A stretch of DNA of 64,000 nucleotides, taken from NCBI RefSeq assembly GCF_044772865.1, contig NZ_CP173029.1:186001-250000 (forward strand), written 5' to 3'. A program made the position numbers and the translations under genes. The notes beneath the pieces were generated by a model that saw nothing but the letters and a program-made list of their open reading frames with translations, was not told the DNA's origin and did no database searches. Position 1 is the first letter of the stretch. Each line of letters begins with the position of its first letter. The stretch comes from Algirhabdus cladophorae (GTDB lineage: Bacteria; Pseudomonadota; Alphaproteobacteria; Rhodobacterales; Rhodobacteraceae). Shown piece by piece: positions 32,126 to 40,775 of this stretch.

Positions 32126-33778
32126 ATGTCTGAAATTTCGCGCGAAGCTATGGAATATGATGTTGTAATCGTGGGGGCAGGGCCGGCTGGTCTGTCCGCG
32201 GCGATCAAGCTGAAGCAACTGAACGCCGATTTGGACGTGGTGGTCTTGGAAAAAGGATCGGAAGTGGGCGCGCACATTTTGTCGGGAGCCGTTTTGGATC
32301 CCAGCGGTTTGGACGCGTTGATCCCTGATTGGGCCGAAAAAGGGGCGCCAATCACTGTGCCGGTGAAAGAAGACAACTTTTACATGTTGGGCGAGGCCGG
32401 TCAGGTCCGTATCCCTAATTTTGTGATGCCACCTTTGATGAACAACCACGGCAATTACATCGTCTCCATGGGCAATGTGTGTCGCTGGATGGCCGAACAG
32501 GCCGAAGAATTGGGCGTTGAAATTTTTCCCGGCATGGCCTGTTCCGAACTCGTTTACGGCGACAAAGGTGAAGTCAAAGGCGTGGTTGCGGGCGAGTTTG
32601 GCCTGAACGCTGATGGCACCCAAGGCGACGGCTACGAGCCGGGGATGGAGCTGCACGGCAAATACGTGTTCCTGTCGGAAGGTGTACGCGGGTCGCTGTC
32701 CAAACAAGTCATTGAAAAATATGCGTTGGATAATGACAGCGATGTTCAGAAATACGGTCTGGGCATGAAAGAGATTTGGGAAATCGACCCAGAAAAGCAC
32801 AAAGAAGGCACTGTAACCCACACAATGGGCTGGCCTTTGGGCAGCAACGCAGGTGGGGGGTCCTTCATCTATCATCTTGATAACAATCAGGTCTATGTGG
32901 GCTTTGTGGTGCATTTGAACTACGAAAACCCGCATTTGTTCCCTTACATGGAATTCCAACGGTTCAAGCATCACCCGATGGTGGCTGAGTTGCTGAAGGG
33001 GGGCAAGCGCGTAGCGTATGGTGCCCGTGCGATCACCGAAGGTGGTTACCAGTCGATGCCAAAGATGGAGTTTCCGGGCGGCGCGCTGTTGGGCTGTTCT
33101 GCGGGTATGGTCAACGTGCCTCGGATCAAGGGCAACCATAACGCGATGCTGTCTGGCATTGCGGCGGCTGAGGCTGCTGTTGTTGCTTTGAATGAAGGAC
33201 GGTCGGGCGATGAATTGAACGGCTACGAGGCGCTGGTTCGCACAGGGCCAATTGGCAAAGACCTTAAGCGGGTGCGCAACGTCAAACCGTTGTGGTCGCG
33301 CTATGGTCTGACCGCCTCATTGACTTTGGGCGCCGTTGATATGTGGGCCAACAACCTGCTGGGCCTTTCCGTTTTGGGCACGCTCAAGCACGGCAAGTCA
33401 GACGCAGCGGCTACGGGCAAAGCGATCAAATTTGACAAGATCGACTACCCTAAACCCGATGGAACGCTGTCTTTTGACCGTTTGACCAACGTCAGCTTTG
33501 CCATGACCAATCATGAAGAAAGCCAGCCTGCGCATTTGAAACTGACTGATGTAGATGTGCCGGTGGAAGTCAATTTCCACGAATATGCGGGGCCGTCGGC
33601 GCGCTATTGCCCGGCTGGTGTGTATGAATTTGTGCAAGAACCCGCTAAACCAACACGGTTCGTGATCAACTTTCAAAACTGTGTGCATTGCAAAACCTGC
33701 GACATCAAAGACCCAAGTCAGAACATCACTTGGACCACGCCGCAGGGTGGGGACGGACCCAATTACCCCAACATGTGA
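32126..33778 (+). CDS. Electron transfer flavoprotein-ubiquinone oxidoreductase
   Basis: Passes electrons from ETF, reduced by acyl-CoA and related dehydrogenases, to ubiquinone in the inner membrane. The 550-residue protein has an N-terminal FAD-binding motif (VVIVGAGPAGLSAAIKLKQL), the FAD/quinone region LSGAVLDPSGLDALIPDW, the block TVTHTMGWPLGSNAGGGS, and a C-terminal 4Fe-4S domain with cysteines in RYCPAGVYE and FQNCVHCKTCDIKDP. Length and domain order match the family. It gives the likely electron route for the acyl-CoA dehydrogenase at 19876. Confidence 0.96.
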   Translation: MSEISREAMEYDVVIVGAGPAGLSAAIKLKQLNADLDVVVLEKGSEVGAHILSGAVLDPSGLDALIPDWAEKGAPITVPVKEDNFYMLGEAGQVRIPNFVMPPLMNNHGNYIVSMGNVCRWMAEQAEELGVEIFPGMACSELVYGDKGEVKGVVAGEFGLNADGTQGDGYEPGMELHGKYVFLSEGVRGSLSKQVIEKYALDNDSDVQKYGLGMKEIWEIDPEKHKEGTVTHTMGWPLGSNAGGGSFIYHLDNNQVYVGFVVHLNYENPHLFPYMEFQRFKHHPMVAELLKGGKRVAYGARAITEGGYQSMPKMEFPGGALLGCSAGMVNVPRIKGNHNAMLSGIAAAEAAVVALNEGRSGDELNGYEALVRTGPIGKDLKRVRNVKPLWSRYGLTASLTLGAVDMWANNLLGLSVLGTLKHGKSDAAATGKAIKFDKIDYPKPDGTLSFDRLTNVSFAMTNHEESQPAHLKLTDVDVPVEVNFHEYAGPSARYCPAGVYEFVQEPAKPTRFVINFQNCVHCKTCDIKDPSQNITWTTPQGGDGPNYPNM

Positions 33779-33805
33779 GACAAACTGACATCAAGTTGAT
33801 GGATC

Positions 33806-33836
33806 AGGGGCGTTGCCAAGTCATGGTAGCGCCCCT
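33806..33836 (+). terminator. Stem-loop after the ETF-QO gene, candidate terminator
   Basis: Outer arms AGGGGCG and CGCCCCT pair perfectly; an inner CCA/TGG pair surrounds a 5-base loop, separated from the outer stem by symmetric 3-base bulges. Only a weak T-rich run follows (AGTTTGTT), so it is not a textbook intrinsic terminator. It lies 28 bases after the ETF-QO stop and ahead of the ribosome site for the TPR gene. Confidence 0.45.
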
Positions 33837-33872
33837 AGTTTGTTGGGTAACAGGTTTATAAGGAGGGCCATG

Positions 33873-35570
33873 ATGCCCCGTTTGTCGTTTAGCAGTATCA
33901 CCCTTGCCGCCGCTTTGGCGTTGGCCCCTGTCACCCAAGCGCAGGCACAAGCCAGCGCGGGATCCTATTTGGCAGCGCGGCATGCCAGCTTCTTTGCTGA
34001 TTTCGACAAAGCGGTGATCTATTACATTCGGGCTCTGGCGCAGGATCCGCAGAATCCGGTTCTGCTGGAAAATGCGATTTCCGCCTATGTTGGATTGGGC
34101 AAGTTCCCGCAGGCCAACACCCTGGCTAGCCGGATGAGTGAAGTGGGCATTCAAAGCCAAGTGGCAAGCATTGTTGGTAGTGCGGTTTTGGTCAAAGACG
34201 GCGCCTTTGACACTTTGGTTTTAAAGCACCGTGATGGAGGCGGAATTGGCCCCTTGGTTGACGGGCTTTTGTTGGCGTGGGGATTGGTGGGGCAAGGCAA
34301 TATTACGGATGCCTTTGCTCAGTTTGACAGTCTTGGCGAAGCCCCTGGACTGAAGAACTTTGCGATGTATCACAAGGCCTTGGCCCTGACATCTGTTGGG
34401 GATCTTGAGTCTGCTGACGCCTTGTTCTCGGGTCGTGAGGCAGGCCCGCTGCGCAGCACGCGCCGTGGGGCCCTTGCCCATGTTGAGATCCTCAGCCAGT
34501 TGGACCGCAACGACGATGCGATAGACTTGATCGACAATGTCTTTGGCGAAAGTCTGGACCCGGGATTGCAAGTCACGCGCATGGCGCTGGCAGGCGGGCA
34601 AACCCTGCCTTTGACCATGGCGCGCACGGTTCAGGATGGGGCTTCTGAGGTGTTCTATTCCGTAGCCTCGGCGTTGCAAGGCGAAGCGTCGCCGTCCTAT
34701 GCGCTGCTCTATTCCCGCGCGGCAGAATTCCTGCGCGAGGATCATATCGAAGCGTTGCTGATGTCGGCCGAATTCCTTGAGGAACTTGAGCAGTTCGATT
34801 TGGCCAATGCCACCTACGACCGTGTTCCGCGCGAAGACCCAGCGTTTCACGCAGCAGAGTTGGGACGTGCGGCGGCCTTGCGGCAAGCAGGCCGTGATGA
34901 TGCCGCGATTGAGGTTCTGCGCCAGCTTACGGAAACTCATGGGCAATTGCCTGCGGTGCATATCACTTTGGGTGACACGTTGCGCTATCTTGAACGGTAT
35001 GACGAGGCCAGCGAGGCCTATGATGCAGCGATTGCCCTTTATGTGGATGAAAAACCAAACCAATGGTTTGCCTATTATGTGCGTGGGATCACCCATGAAC
35101 GCATCGGCGAATGGCCTGCTGCCGAGGCTGACTTTCGCAAAGCCTTGGATCTGAACGCTGACCAGCCGCAGGTGTTGAATTACTTAGGCTATTCGATGGT
35201 CGAACAGGATATCAACCTCGACGAGGCGTTGGAGATGATCGAAAAGGCTGTCGCAGCACGGCCAAACAGCGGCTACATCGTCGACAGCCTAGGCTGGGTT
35301 TTGTTCCGTATGGGAAAATATCAAGAAGCGGTTGTTCATCTGGAACGCGCCAGCGAATTGGAGGCTGTCGACCCAATTGTAAACGATCACTTGGGTGATG
35401 CATTTTGGGCCGTTGGTCGCAAGATCGAGGCGGAATTCCAGTGGCATCGTGCGCTATCTTTTGATCCGACCGAAGACGATGCCAAACGTATTCGCCGCAA
35501 ATTGGAAGTGGGCCTCGACAAGGTGCTAGAGGAAGAAGGCACCGCGCCGTTGCAATTGGCCGCTGACTGA
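33873..35570 (+). CDS. Exported tetratricopeptide-repeat protein
   Basis: A 565-residue protein with a cleavable signal (SSITLAAALALAPVTQAQAQA) followed by a chain of TPR-like helix pairs over most of its length. The repeats are best seen at FADFDKAVIYYIRALAQDPQ, YLERYDEASEAYDAAIALY, IGEWPAAEADFRKALDLNAD and MGKYQEAVVHLERASELEA. It is probably a periplasmic or outer-membrane-associated scaffold for protein assembly. AGGAGG precedes two adjacent ATGs (33870 and 33873); the second has the better spacing and was used. It is followed closely by ispE, as often seen in roseobacters. Confidence 0.88.
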   Translation: MPRLSFSSITLAAALALAPVTQAQAQASAGSYLAARHASFFADFDKAVIYYIRALAQDPQNPVLLENAISAYVGLGKFPQANTLASRMSEVGIQSQVASIVGSAVLVKDGAFDTLVLKHRDGGGIGPLVDGLLLAWGLVGQGNITDAFAQFDSLGEAPGLKNFAMYHKALALTSVGDLESADALFSGREAGPLRSTRRGALAHVEILSQLDRNDDAIDLIDNVFGESLDPGLQVTRMALAGGQTLPLTMARTVQDGASEVFYSVASALQGEASPSYALLYSRAAEFLREDHIEALLMSAEFLEELEQFDLANATYDRVPREDPAFHAAELGRAAALRQAGRDDAAIEVLRQLTETHGQLPAVHITLGDTLRYLERYDEASEAYDAAIALYVDEKPNQWFAYYVRGITHERIGEWPAAEADFRKALDLNADQPQVLNYLGYSMVEQDINLDEALEMIEKAVAARPNSGYIVDSLGWVLFRMGKYQEAVVHLERASELEAVDPIVNDHLGDAFWAVGRKIEAEFQWHRALSFDPTEDDAKRIRRKLEVGLDKVLEEEGTAPLQLAAD

Positions 35571-35583
35571 AACGGCCTTTGTG

Positions 35584-36399
35584 ATGAAGCGTCGTCTGGC
35601 CCCTGCCAAGGTCAACCTTTGCCTGCATGTTACGGGTCTGCGATCTGACGGGTATCACCTGTTGGACAGCCTTGTGTGCTTTGCTGACTTTGGGGATTAC
35701 GTCAGCCTCACGCCCGCTGCTGAAACTGTGCTTACGGTCACAGGGCCTCGTGCCGAGGGTGTGCCTACGGACGGTCGAAACCTGATCCTAAAGGCACATG
35801 AATTTTTTGGTGAAGCACCAGAGGTCGCCATCGAGCTGGAGAAAAATCTGCCTGCTGCCTCTGGAATTGGTGGAGGCTCTGCCGATGCGGCGGCGACGTT
35901 GCGGTTGTTGTCGGACCTCACGGGGCGGCCTGTTGTGGAAAATACTGCGCGTTTGGGTGCCGATATTCCCGTTTGTTTGCAGGACAATGCGGTGCGCATG
36001 CAGGGTGTTGGTGAGGTGCTGACACCAATTGTGGGGCTGCCGCAGATGGACGCCATATTGGTCAATCCGCTTAAGGGCGTCAGCACGCCTGAAGTATTCA
36101 AAGCACTTGTTCACAAGAAAAACGCGCCGATGTCACACTGTCCGCAAGGTGGGTCGCTGTCAGAATTCTTGAACTGGCTCGACCAACAGCGCAACGATCT
36201 GGAACCGATCGCCAAGGAACTGGTGCCCGAAATTGAGGATGTTCTTGATAGCCTGTCAGCTGCTGCTCTGGCGCGTATGTCGGGGTCTGGGGCCACGTGC
36301 TTTGGCATCTATGCCGACCGCCCGTCTGCCACCAAGGCTGCCGCTAAAATCGCGGCGGATCATCCAGGTTGGTGGGTGCAGCAAGTCAGGCTTAACTGA
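35584..36399 (+). CDS. ispE: 4-diphosphocytidyl-2-C-methyl-D-erythritol kinase
   Basis: Phosphorylates CDP-methylerythritol in the non-mevalonate isoprenoid pathway. The 271-residue GHMP kinase has the N-terminal APAKVNLCLHVTGLRSDGYH, the ATP-binding loop LPAASGIGGGSADAAATLRL near residue 90, and the C-terminal LARMSGSGATCFGIYA. A GTG one codon upstream is in frame, but the ATG at 35584 fits the family start. The last eight bases overlap the polyprenyl synthase gene on the other strand, so two isoprenoid genes converge here. Confidence 0.94.
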   Translation: MKRRLAPAKVNLCLHVTGLRSDGYHLLDSLVCFADFGDYVSLTPAAETVLTVTGPRAEGVPTDGRNLILKAHEFFGEAPEVAIELEKNLPAASGIGGGSADAAATLRLLSDLTGRPVVENTARLGADIPVCLQDNAVRMQGVGEVLTPIVGLPQMDAILVNPLKGVSTPEVFKALVHKKNAPMSHCPQGGSLSEFLNWLDQQRNDLEPIAKELVPEIEDVLDSLSAAALARMSGSGATCFGIYADRPSATKAAAKIAADHPGWWVQQVRLN

Positions 36400-37393
36400 C
36401 CCGGGCCACAACATAATCAGCTAAGTCCAGCAACATTTGACGAATGTCGCTGTCAGGAAGCCTGCGCAAAGCAGCCTTTGCCTTTTCTGCCCAATCCAAA
36501 GCGTCCTGACGCGTGGCGTCCATGGCACCGTGTTTGGCCAGCAGCGCCAAAGCGGTTTCCAGATCACCGTCGTTTTGCTGACCTTTTTCAATGGTCCGGG
36601 ACCAAAATGCCCGCTCTTGGGCGTCTGCCTTTGCGACGGCTTTGATCACTGGCAGGGTCAACTTACGTTCGCGGAAATCGTCGCCGACGTTTTTACCAGT
36701 GGCTGAAGCATCGCCACCATAATCGAGCAGATCATCAACAATCTGGAACGAAACCCCCAAAGCATCGCCATAATCAAACAGCGCTTGAACTTGATCTGCG
36801 GGCTGATCTGCGATCACGCCGCCCACTTCCATAGCGGCTGAAAACAGCGCCGCTGTTTTGCCGCGGACCACTTGCAGATAGATGCTTTCGTCGGTCGCAA
36901 GATCCTGCGCTGCGGTCAGCTGAAGAACTTCGCCTTCAGCTATGGTGGCCGCAGCATTGGCCAAGATATCAAGGACACGCATATTGCCGGTTTCGACCAT
37001 CAATTGGAACGAACGCGCGAACAAATAGTCGCCCACCAAAACGGACGATTTATTGTCCCAAAGCAGATTCGCTGTGGGCCGTCCACGGCGTTGTCCGCTT
37101 TCGTCCACCACATCGTCATGCAGCAAGGTCGCTGTGTGAATAAATTCAACCGTTGCGGCCAAATGCACATGGTAAGGGCCCGTGTAGCCGCACATTTTCG
37201 CCGCAGCCAAGGTCAGCATTGGGCGCAGACGTTTGCCGCCTGCCTCGACCAAATGCGCAGTGACTTCGGGGATCCGCGGCGCATGTTTTGAGGCCATCCG
37301 CGCACGGATCAGTGTGTTGACCTCATCCATTTCGCCCGTCAGGGCCGCGCTGAGGCGTTCATGGGGTTTTACGATTGCGTCTTGCAGGCCCAT
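36392..37393 (-). CDS. Long-chain polyprenyl diphosphate synthase
   Basis: Condenses isopentenyl diphosphate onto an allylic primer to build the ubiquinone side chain. The 333-residue protein has both aspartate-rich metal sites: LLHDDVVDESGQRRGRPTAN near residue 95 and FQIVDDLLDYGGDASATGKN near 220, plus the EAGGKRLRPMLTLAAAKMCG entry block. The ATG at 37391-37393 (MGLQDAIVKPHERL) was chosen over an upstream GTG on family length. Chain length (probably C40-C50) cannot be read from sequence by eye. Confidence 0.92.
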   Translation of the reverse strand: MGLQDAIVKPHERLSAALTGEMDEVNTLIRARMASKHAPRIPEVTAHLVEAGGKRLRPMLTLAAAKMCGYTGPYHVHLAATVEFIHTATLLHDDVVDESGQRRGRPTANLLWDNKSSVLVGDYLFARSFQLMVETGNMRVLDILANAAATIAEGEVLQLTAAQDLATDESIYLQVVRGKTAALFSAAMEVGGVIADQPADQVQALFDYGDALGVSFQIVDDLLDYGGDASATGKNVGDDFRERKLTLPVIKAVAKADAQERAFWSRTIEKGQQNDGDLETALALLAKHGAMDATRQDALDWAEKAKAALRRLPDSDIRQMLLDLADYVVARVS

Positions 37394-37448
37394 CACGGTT
37401 CCGTTCACATGCTCGACACCCTATCTGGATGCCCTTAAGTCTACTGTC

Positions 37449-37670
37449 ATGAAAGAACTATTGCGCACAACTGATCCGACAATCATCGCTTTTGCAAAAG
37501 CCCTCCTTGAGGGCGAAGATATAGACTGCTTCGAAATGGACGTAAACATGAGCATCCTCGAAGGGGGCATCGGCATAATGCCGCGCCGCTTGATGGTGTT
37601 GCAACGCGATCTGTTCACGGCGCGCTCGGTCATGCGCGACAATGAGATCGAGGTCACAGTTGATCGCTGA
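37449..37670 (+). CDS. DUF2007-family small protein
   Basis: A 73-residue cytoplasmic protein: MKELLRTTDPTIIAFAKAL, an EGEDIDCFEMDVNMSILEGG turn, and PRRLMVLQRDLFTARSVM. This matches DUF2007, a small fold proposed to act in signalling or as a regulatory partner. The ATG at 37449 is the first start after the divergent polyprenyl synthase leader. The gene overlaps the following methyltransferase by about 11 bases. Biochemical role unknown. Confidence 0.85.
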   Translation: MKELLRTTDPTIIAFAKALLEGEDIDCFEMDVNMSILEGGIGIMPRRLMVLQRDLFTARSVMRDNEIEVTVDR

Positions 37671-38415
37671 GGTCACTGATAATGCCTTTTTGGGTGGTAA
37701 ATTGATGCTGCGGCAACCGGCCAAAGGATACCGCGCAGGGCTTGATCCGGTTTTGCTGGCGGCCTGCGTACCGGCAGTCCCTGGTCAAAGAGTTCTGGAT
37801 CTGGGTTGTGGCGTTGGGACGGCTTTGTTTTGCCTTGGCGCGCGTGTGGATGGCCTGTCTTTGTCGGGTTTGGAAATCCAACCGGACTACGCTGAATTGG
37901 CGCGATTTAATGCAGCTGAGAACGGAATAGAGGCGCAGATTTGTGCAGGCTCTGTCAGTGATTTGCCGCAAGAGTTACGGCAGAAAAGTTTTGACCATGT
38001 TATCGCCAATCCCCCTTATTTTGAGGAAACCAGCGTGACCAAAGCGCAAGATAGCGGGCGCCATATAGGACGTGCCGAACATGTGCCGCTGTCGGATTGG
38101 TGCAGGGCAGGGATCAAACGATTGGCCCCCAAAGGACGATTTTCGATGATCATGGTGGCGGATCGGTTGCCCGAGGTGTTGGACGCGTTCAACGCTGGCT
38201 TGGGGGATGTTGCAGTTAAACCGATTGCATCGCGCCAAGGTCAGGTGGCCCGATTGGTTCTGATCCAAGGGGTGAAAAACGCGCGTGGTCCGTTTAGGCT
38301 GCATAGCCCTTTGATTTTGCATCAAGGGGACCGGCATATCAAAGATGGTGAAAGCTATCGTAAAACTGTCGCTGATATTTTGCGCAATGGGGCGCCGCTT
38401 TCTTTCGAAGATTAA
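37660..38415 (+). CDS. tRNA1(Val) A37 N6-methyltransferase TrmN6-like
   Basis: A 251-residue SAM-dependent methyltransferase. The SAM-binding motif RVLDLGCGVGTALFCLGARV lies near residue 45, and the N6-adenine catalytic motif in HVIANPPYFEE near residue 113. The N-terminal FLGGKLMLRQPAKGYRAGLD is characteristic of the TrmN6/YfiC group, which modifies A37 of tRNA-Val. The TTG at 37660 is favoured because GAGG lies 8 bases before it; an ATG at 37642 is the alternative but lacks a ribosome site. It overlaps the DUF2007 gene. Confidence 0.88.
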   Translation: MIAEVTDNAFLGGKLMLRQPAKGYRAGLDPVLLAACVPAVPGQRVLDLGCGVGTALFCLGARVDGLSLSGLEIQPDYAELARFNAAENGIEAQICAGSVSDLPQELRQKSFDHVIANPPYFEETSVTKAQDSGRHIGRAEHVPLSDWCRAGIKRLAPKGRFSMIMVADRLPEVLDAFNAGLGDVAVKPIASRQGQVARLVLIQGVKNARGPFRLHSPLILHQGDRHIKDGESYRKTVADILRNGAPLSFED

Positions 38416-38491
38416 GCTTCTGGTAAGAACTTACCCTAGATACTTCTAGGCAGTTCATGAATGCGCCTGCAGCGTGACTTTGAACATCAAC

Positions 38492-38512
38492 TGTGATCTA
38501 CTTTAAATCACA
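38492..38512. promoter_or_regulatory. Inverted repeat upstream of the YdcH gene
   Basis: TGTGAT and ATCACA form a perfect 6-base inverted repeat around 9 bases (ctactttaa), 26 bases before the ATG at 38538. The arms resemble a CRP half-site pair, but spacing between TGTGA and TCACA is 11 rather than 6, so it is not a standard CRP site. It could be an operator of another regulator or chance. Confidence 0.3.
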
Positions 38513-38537
38513 TCGTAACTTTGAGAGGAGATTGCCC

Positions 38538-38705
38538 ATGAGCCTGACCACACATATTCAGGAACTACGCAAAAAACACCAAAGTCTATCGGAGGCTGTC
38601 GAAGATGCACAGCGCAGCCCCAGTATCGACGATCTCGACATCGCGACACTCAAAAAACAAAAACTTCACCTTAAAGAACAAATAAATCGACTGTCCCAAA
38701 CCTGA
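38538..38705 (+). CDS. YdcH/DUF465-family small protein
   Basis: A 55-residue helical protein (MSLTTHIQELRKKHQSLSEA; then DLDIATLKKQKLHLKEQIN) matching the DUF465/YdcH family of short, probably dimeric coiled coils. GAGGAG precedes the ATG at 38538; the frame is open upstream but lacks a start with a ribosome site. Function in the family is not established. It ends 5 bases before the stop of the convergent LysR gene. Confidence 0.88.
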   Translation: MSLTTHIQELRKKHQSLSEAVEDAQRSPSIDDLDIATLKKQKLHLKEQINRLSQT

Positions 38706-38710
38706 GGGAC

Positions 38711-39661
38711 CTATTGCGGTGGTGGAATGTCTGCCGCCGCAATCAATTGCCTGTTGCGCCCCACTGTTTTGATTGGATCCGCTTGCTTTAGCACCCAGTC
38801 GCGAAACGCTGCGATATTTGGCCGGGTTTCGTTACCTAAGGGGCATAAGAACCGGAACTGAGCGGTTGTCGAAATCGCGGTTTTGAACGGTGCGACCAAG
38901 CGACCACTTAAAATATCTTTGTGGGCCAGTGTCACGCGGGCCAATACAATCCCTGCGCCAGCAAGGGCTGCATCTATCGCGTGATCTGCTTGTGAAAATC
39001 GTGGTCCATGGCTGGTGTCGGCTGCTATTTTGATCGCCCGAAACCAGGCTGGCCAATCACAAGGGTTGTGCAAGAAATTGATGCTGTCGTCGTGGATTAA
39101 AGGTGCATTGGCCAGCTTTGCGGGCGTGTCGTATTTCTGCGCCAGTTCAGGTGTCATCACCGGGGTTACCCATTCGCGGGCCAATGGGGTCGAATGTAGG
39201 CCGTCATCGGGGCCATAGCCGAACCGAATTGCCAAATCCACTTCATCACGATCAAAATCCATAATTCTCAGGCCTGCTGTCAGCCTTAGATCGATTTCTG
39301 GGTGGGCTTGGGCAAACTCATAAAGGCGCGGCGCCAACCACTTGGCGGTAAAGGCGGGGCCAGCGGTTACGGTTAACGTTGTGTTATCTGAAATCCGCTG
39401 AGTGTTACGCCAAGCCGTGGTTAACCGGGCAAATCCCTCGCTGGTGCCTGGCGATAAAGTGCGCCCCGCTTCGGTCAATTCGACAGCGCGGTTCAGCCGC
39501 CGGAAGACAGGTGCGCCCAAATGCTCTTCTAGTGACTTGATTTGAAACGATAAAGCGGCTGGTGTGACGTTCAATTCGTCCGCGGCCTTGGCAAAGGACA
39601 GATGGCGCGCGGCTGCTTCAAAGGCACGCAGGGCTGTGAGTGGGGGTAAACGGTCAGACAT
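38711..39661 (-). CDS. LysR-family regulator, GcvA-like
   Basis: A 316-residue LysR regulator. The N-terminal helix-turn-helix is PPLTALRAFEAAARHLSFAK followed by AADELNVTPAALSFQIKSLE. The effector domain begins near residue 90 (LTVTAGPAFTAKWLAPRLYE) and contains the GcvA-like VDLAIRFGYGPDDGL segment. GcvA-type regulators often act on a divergent gene, and here that is the 49-residue gene 112 bases away. The target and ligand cannot be read from sequence. Confidence 0.92.
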   Translation of the reverse strand: MSDRLPPLTALRAFEAAARHLSFAKAADELNVTPAALSFQIKSLEEHLGAPVFRRLNRAVELTEAGRTLSPGTSEGFARLTTAWRNTQRISDNTTLTVTAGPAFTAKWLAPRLYEFAQAHPEIDLRLTAGLRIMDFDRDEVDLAIRFGYGPDDGLHSTPLAREWVTPVMTPELAQKYDTPAKLANAPLIHDDSINFLHNPCDWPAWFRAIKIAADTSHGPRFSQADHAIDAALAGAGIVLARVTLAHKDILSGRLVAPFKTAISTTAQFRFLCPLGNETRPNIAAFRDWVLKQADPIKTVGRNRQLIAAADIPPPQ

Positions 39662-39773
39662 TTCACATAAGTATATCTTAACTAACGGGTTGGAAAGTCT
39701 CGTTTGTCAGTTTGCGCTTGGACGCCCATATTAAGGGCAAGTCAAATGACACCGTAATGCAAAGGAACATCAC

Positions 39774-39923
39774 ATGTACCAGCCAGCAACTACTTTGAAC
39801 CAACGCGAAGCTTTAGACGCAGGGCGTGCTGCCCGCGCCGAAGCTTTCGCCGAAATGATCAGCTTTTTCACACGTGCCCGCACTTGGACGTTTGGGTTTG
39901 TTCCGGCAGCCTCAGGTCATTAA
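39774..39923 (+). CDS. 49-residue protein divergent from the LysR regulator
   Basis: A short gene preceded by AAAGGAACATCAC and starting at ATG 39774. The product (MYQPATTLNQREALDAGRAA, then RAEAFAEMISFFTRARTWTF) has an amphipathic helix with several arginines and no membrane segment. A strong terminator follows at 39945, which supports a genuine short transcript. Divergence from the LysR gene suggests it is that regulator's target. It somewhat recalls small DUF1127-neighbourhood proteins but lacks their arginine-rich core, so I leave it unnamed. Confidence 0.7.
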   Translation: MYQPATTLNQREALDAGRAARAEAFAEMISFFTRARTWTFGFVPAASGH

Positions 39924-39944
39924 GACCCGCGCAGCCGAGCACAA

Positions 39945-39975
39945 AAAAGGGCCAGTCACGATGACTGGCCCTTTT
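39945..39975. terminator. Intrinsic terminator between the 49-residue gene and phaB
   Basis: A perfect 14-base stem: AAAAGGGCCAGTCA and TGACTGGCCCTTTT around the loop CGA, flanked by A-rich sequence on one side and TTTTATTTT on the other. It can work in both directions and separates the plus-strand small gene from minus-strand phaB. It is the only textbook intrinsic terminator I find at a convergent junction here. Confidence 0.92.
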
Positions 39976-39997
39976 ATTTTGTCGTAAAGCCAAGGCT

Positions 39998-40723
39998 TTA
40001 ACTCATGTATTGGCCGCCGTTGGCAGAGATTGTTGAACCAGTGATAAAGCCCGCCTCATCTGAGGCCAAGAACACAACAGCCCGTGCCATTTCTTCTGGC
40101 TCGCCCAAGCGTCCCACTGGTATCTGTGGCAAAATCACGTCGTTCATCACTTTTTCCGGGATCGTCGCCATCATTTCAGTGTTGATGTAGCCTGGTGCAA
40201 TCACGTTCACAGTGATGCCAGCGCGCGCGCCTTCCTGGGCCAAAGCTTTGGTAAAGCCGATATCGCCAGCTTTTGCAGCAGCATAGTTGGCTTGGGCAAA
40301 CTGGCCCTTTTGACCATTGATCGAGCTGATTGTGATGATCCGGCCAAATTTCCGCTCACGCATGCCCGGCCAGCAGGGGTGGGTCATGTTGAACACGCCG
40401 CTAAGGTTCGTGTTCATCACCTCGTTCCACTGTTGGGGCGTCATTTTATGGAAAGGGGCGTCGCGCGTGATCCCGGCGTTGTTCACCAAAACCTCCACAG
40501 GGCCAAGATCGGCTTCGACCTGTGCGATCCCCGCAGTGCAGGCGTCATAGTCGGCAACGTCCCATTTGTAGGTTTTAATGCCAGTTTCGGCGGTAAAGGC
40601 AGCTGCCTTTTCATCGTTACCTGCATATGTTGCAGCGACTTGGTAGCCTTCTGCTGCCAGAGCTTTTGAAATTGCGGCGCCAATGCCGCGAGAGCCGCCT
40701 GTGACCAGTGCTACGCGTCCCAT
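39998..40723 (-). CDS. phaB: Acetoacetyl-CoA reductase
   Basis: Reduces acetoacetyl-CoA to (R)-3-hydroxybutyryl-CoA with NADPH, for polyhydroxybutyrate and the ethylmalonyl-CoA pathway. The 241-residue short-chain dehydrogenase has the cofactor loop VTGGSRGIGAAI, NNAG at residues 81-84, and the catalytic triad Ser134, Tyr147 and Lys151 (TISSINGQKG, then QANYAAAKAG). Phe/His-Lys-Met-Thr (FHKMTPQQWNEVMNTNLSGV) is typical of PhaB. Start at 40721-40723 after AAGGAG. It lies 96 bases downstream of phaA. Confidence 0.94.
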   Translation of the reverse strand: MGRVALVTGGSRGIGAAISKALAAEGYQVAATYAGNDEKAAAFTAETGIKTYKWDVADYDACTAGIAQVEADLGPVEVLVNNAGITRDAPFHKMTPQQWNEVMNTNLSGVFNMTHPCWPGMRERKFGRIITISSINGQKGQFAQANYAAAKAGDIGFTKALAQEGARAGITVNVIAPGYINTEMMATIPEKVMNDVILPQIPVGRLGEPEEMARAVVFLASDEAGFITGSTISANGGQYMS

Positions 40724-40775
40724 ATGTGATTCTCCTTAACGGGGGTTGGTGATCTGGATAGATCACAGTCAAATT

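Noticed and set aside
37233..37448. N-terminal extension of the DUF2007 gene
   Set aside because: It would run through the coding start of the divergent polyprenyl synthase; the conserved domain begins at the ATG at 37449.
38492..38512. CRP-binding site
   Set aside because: The TGTGA and TCACA halves are separated by 11 bases rather than 6, so I list it only as an inverted repeat.
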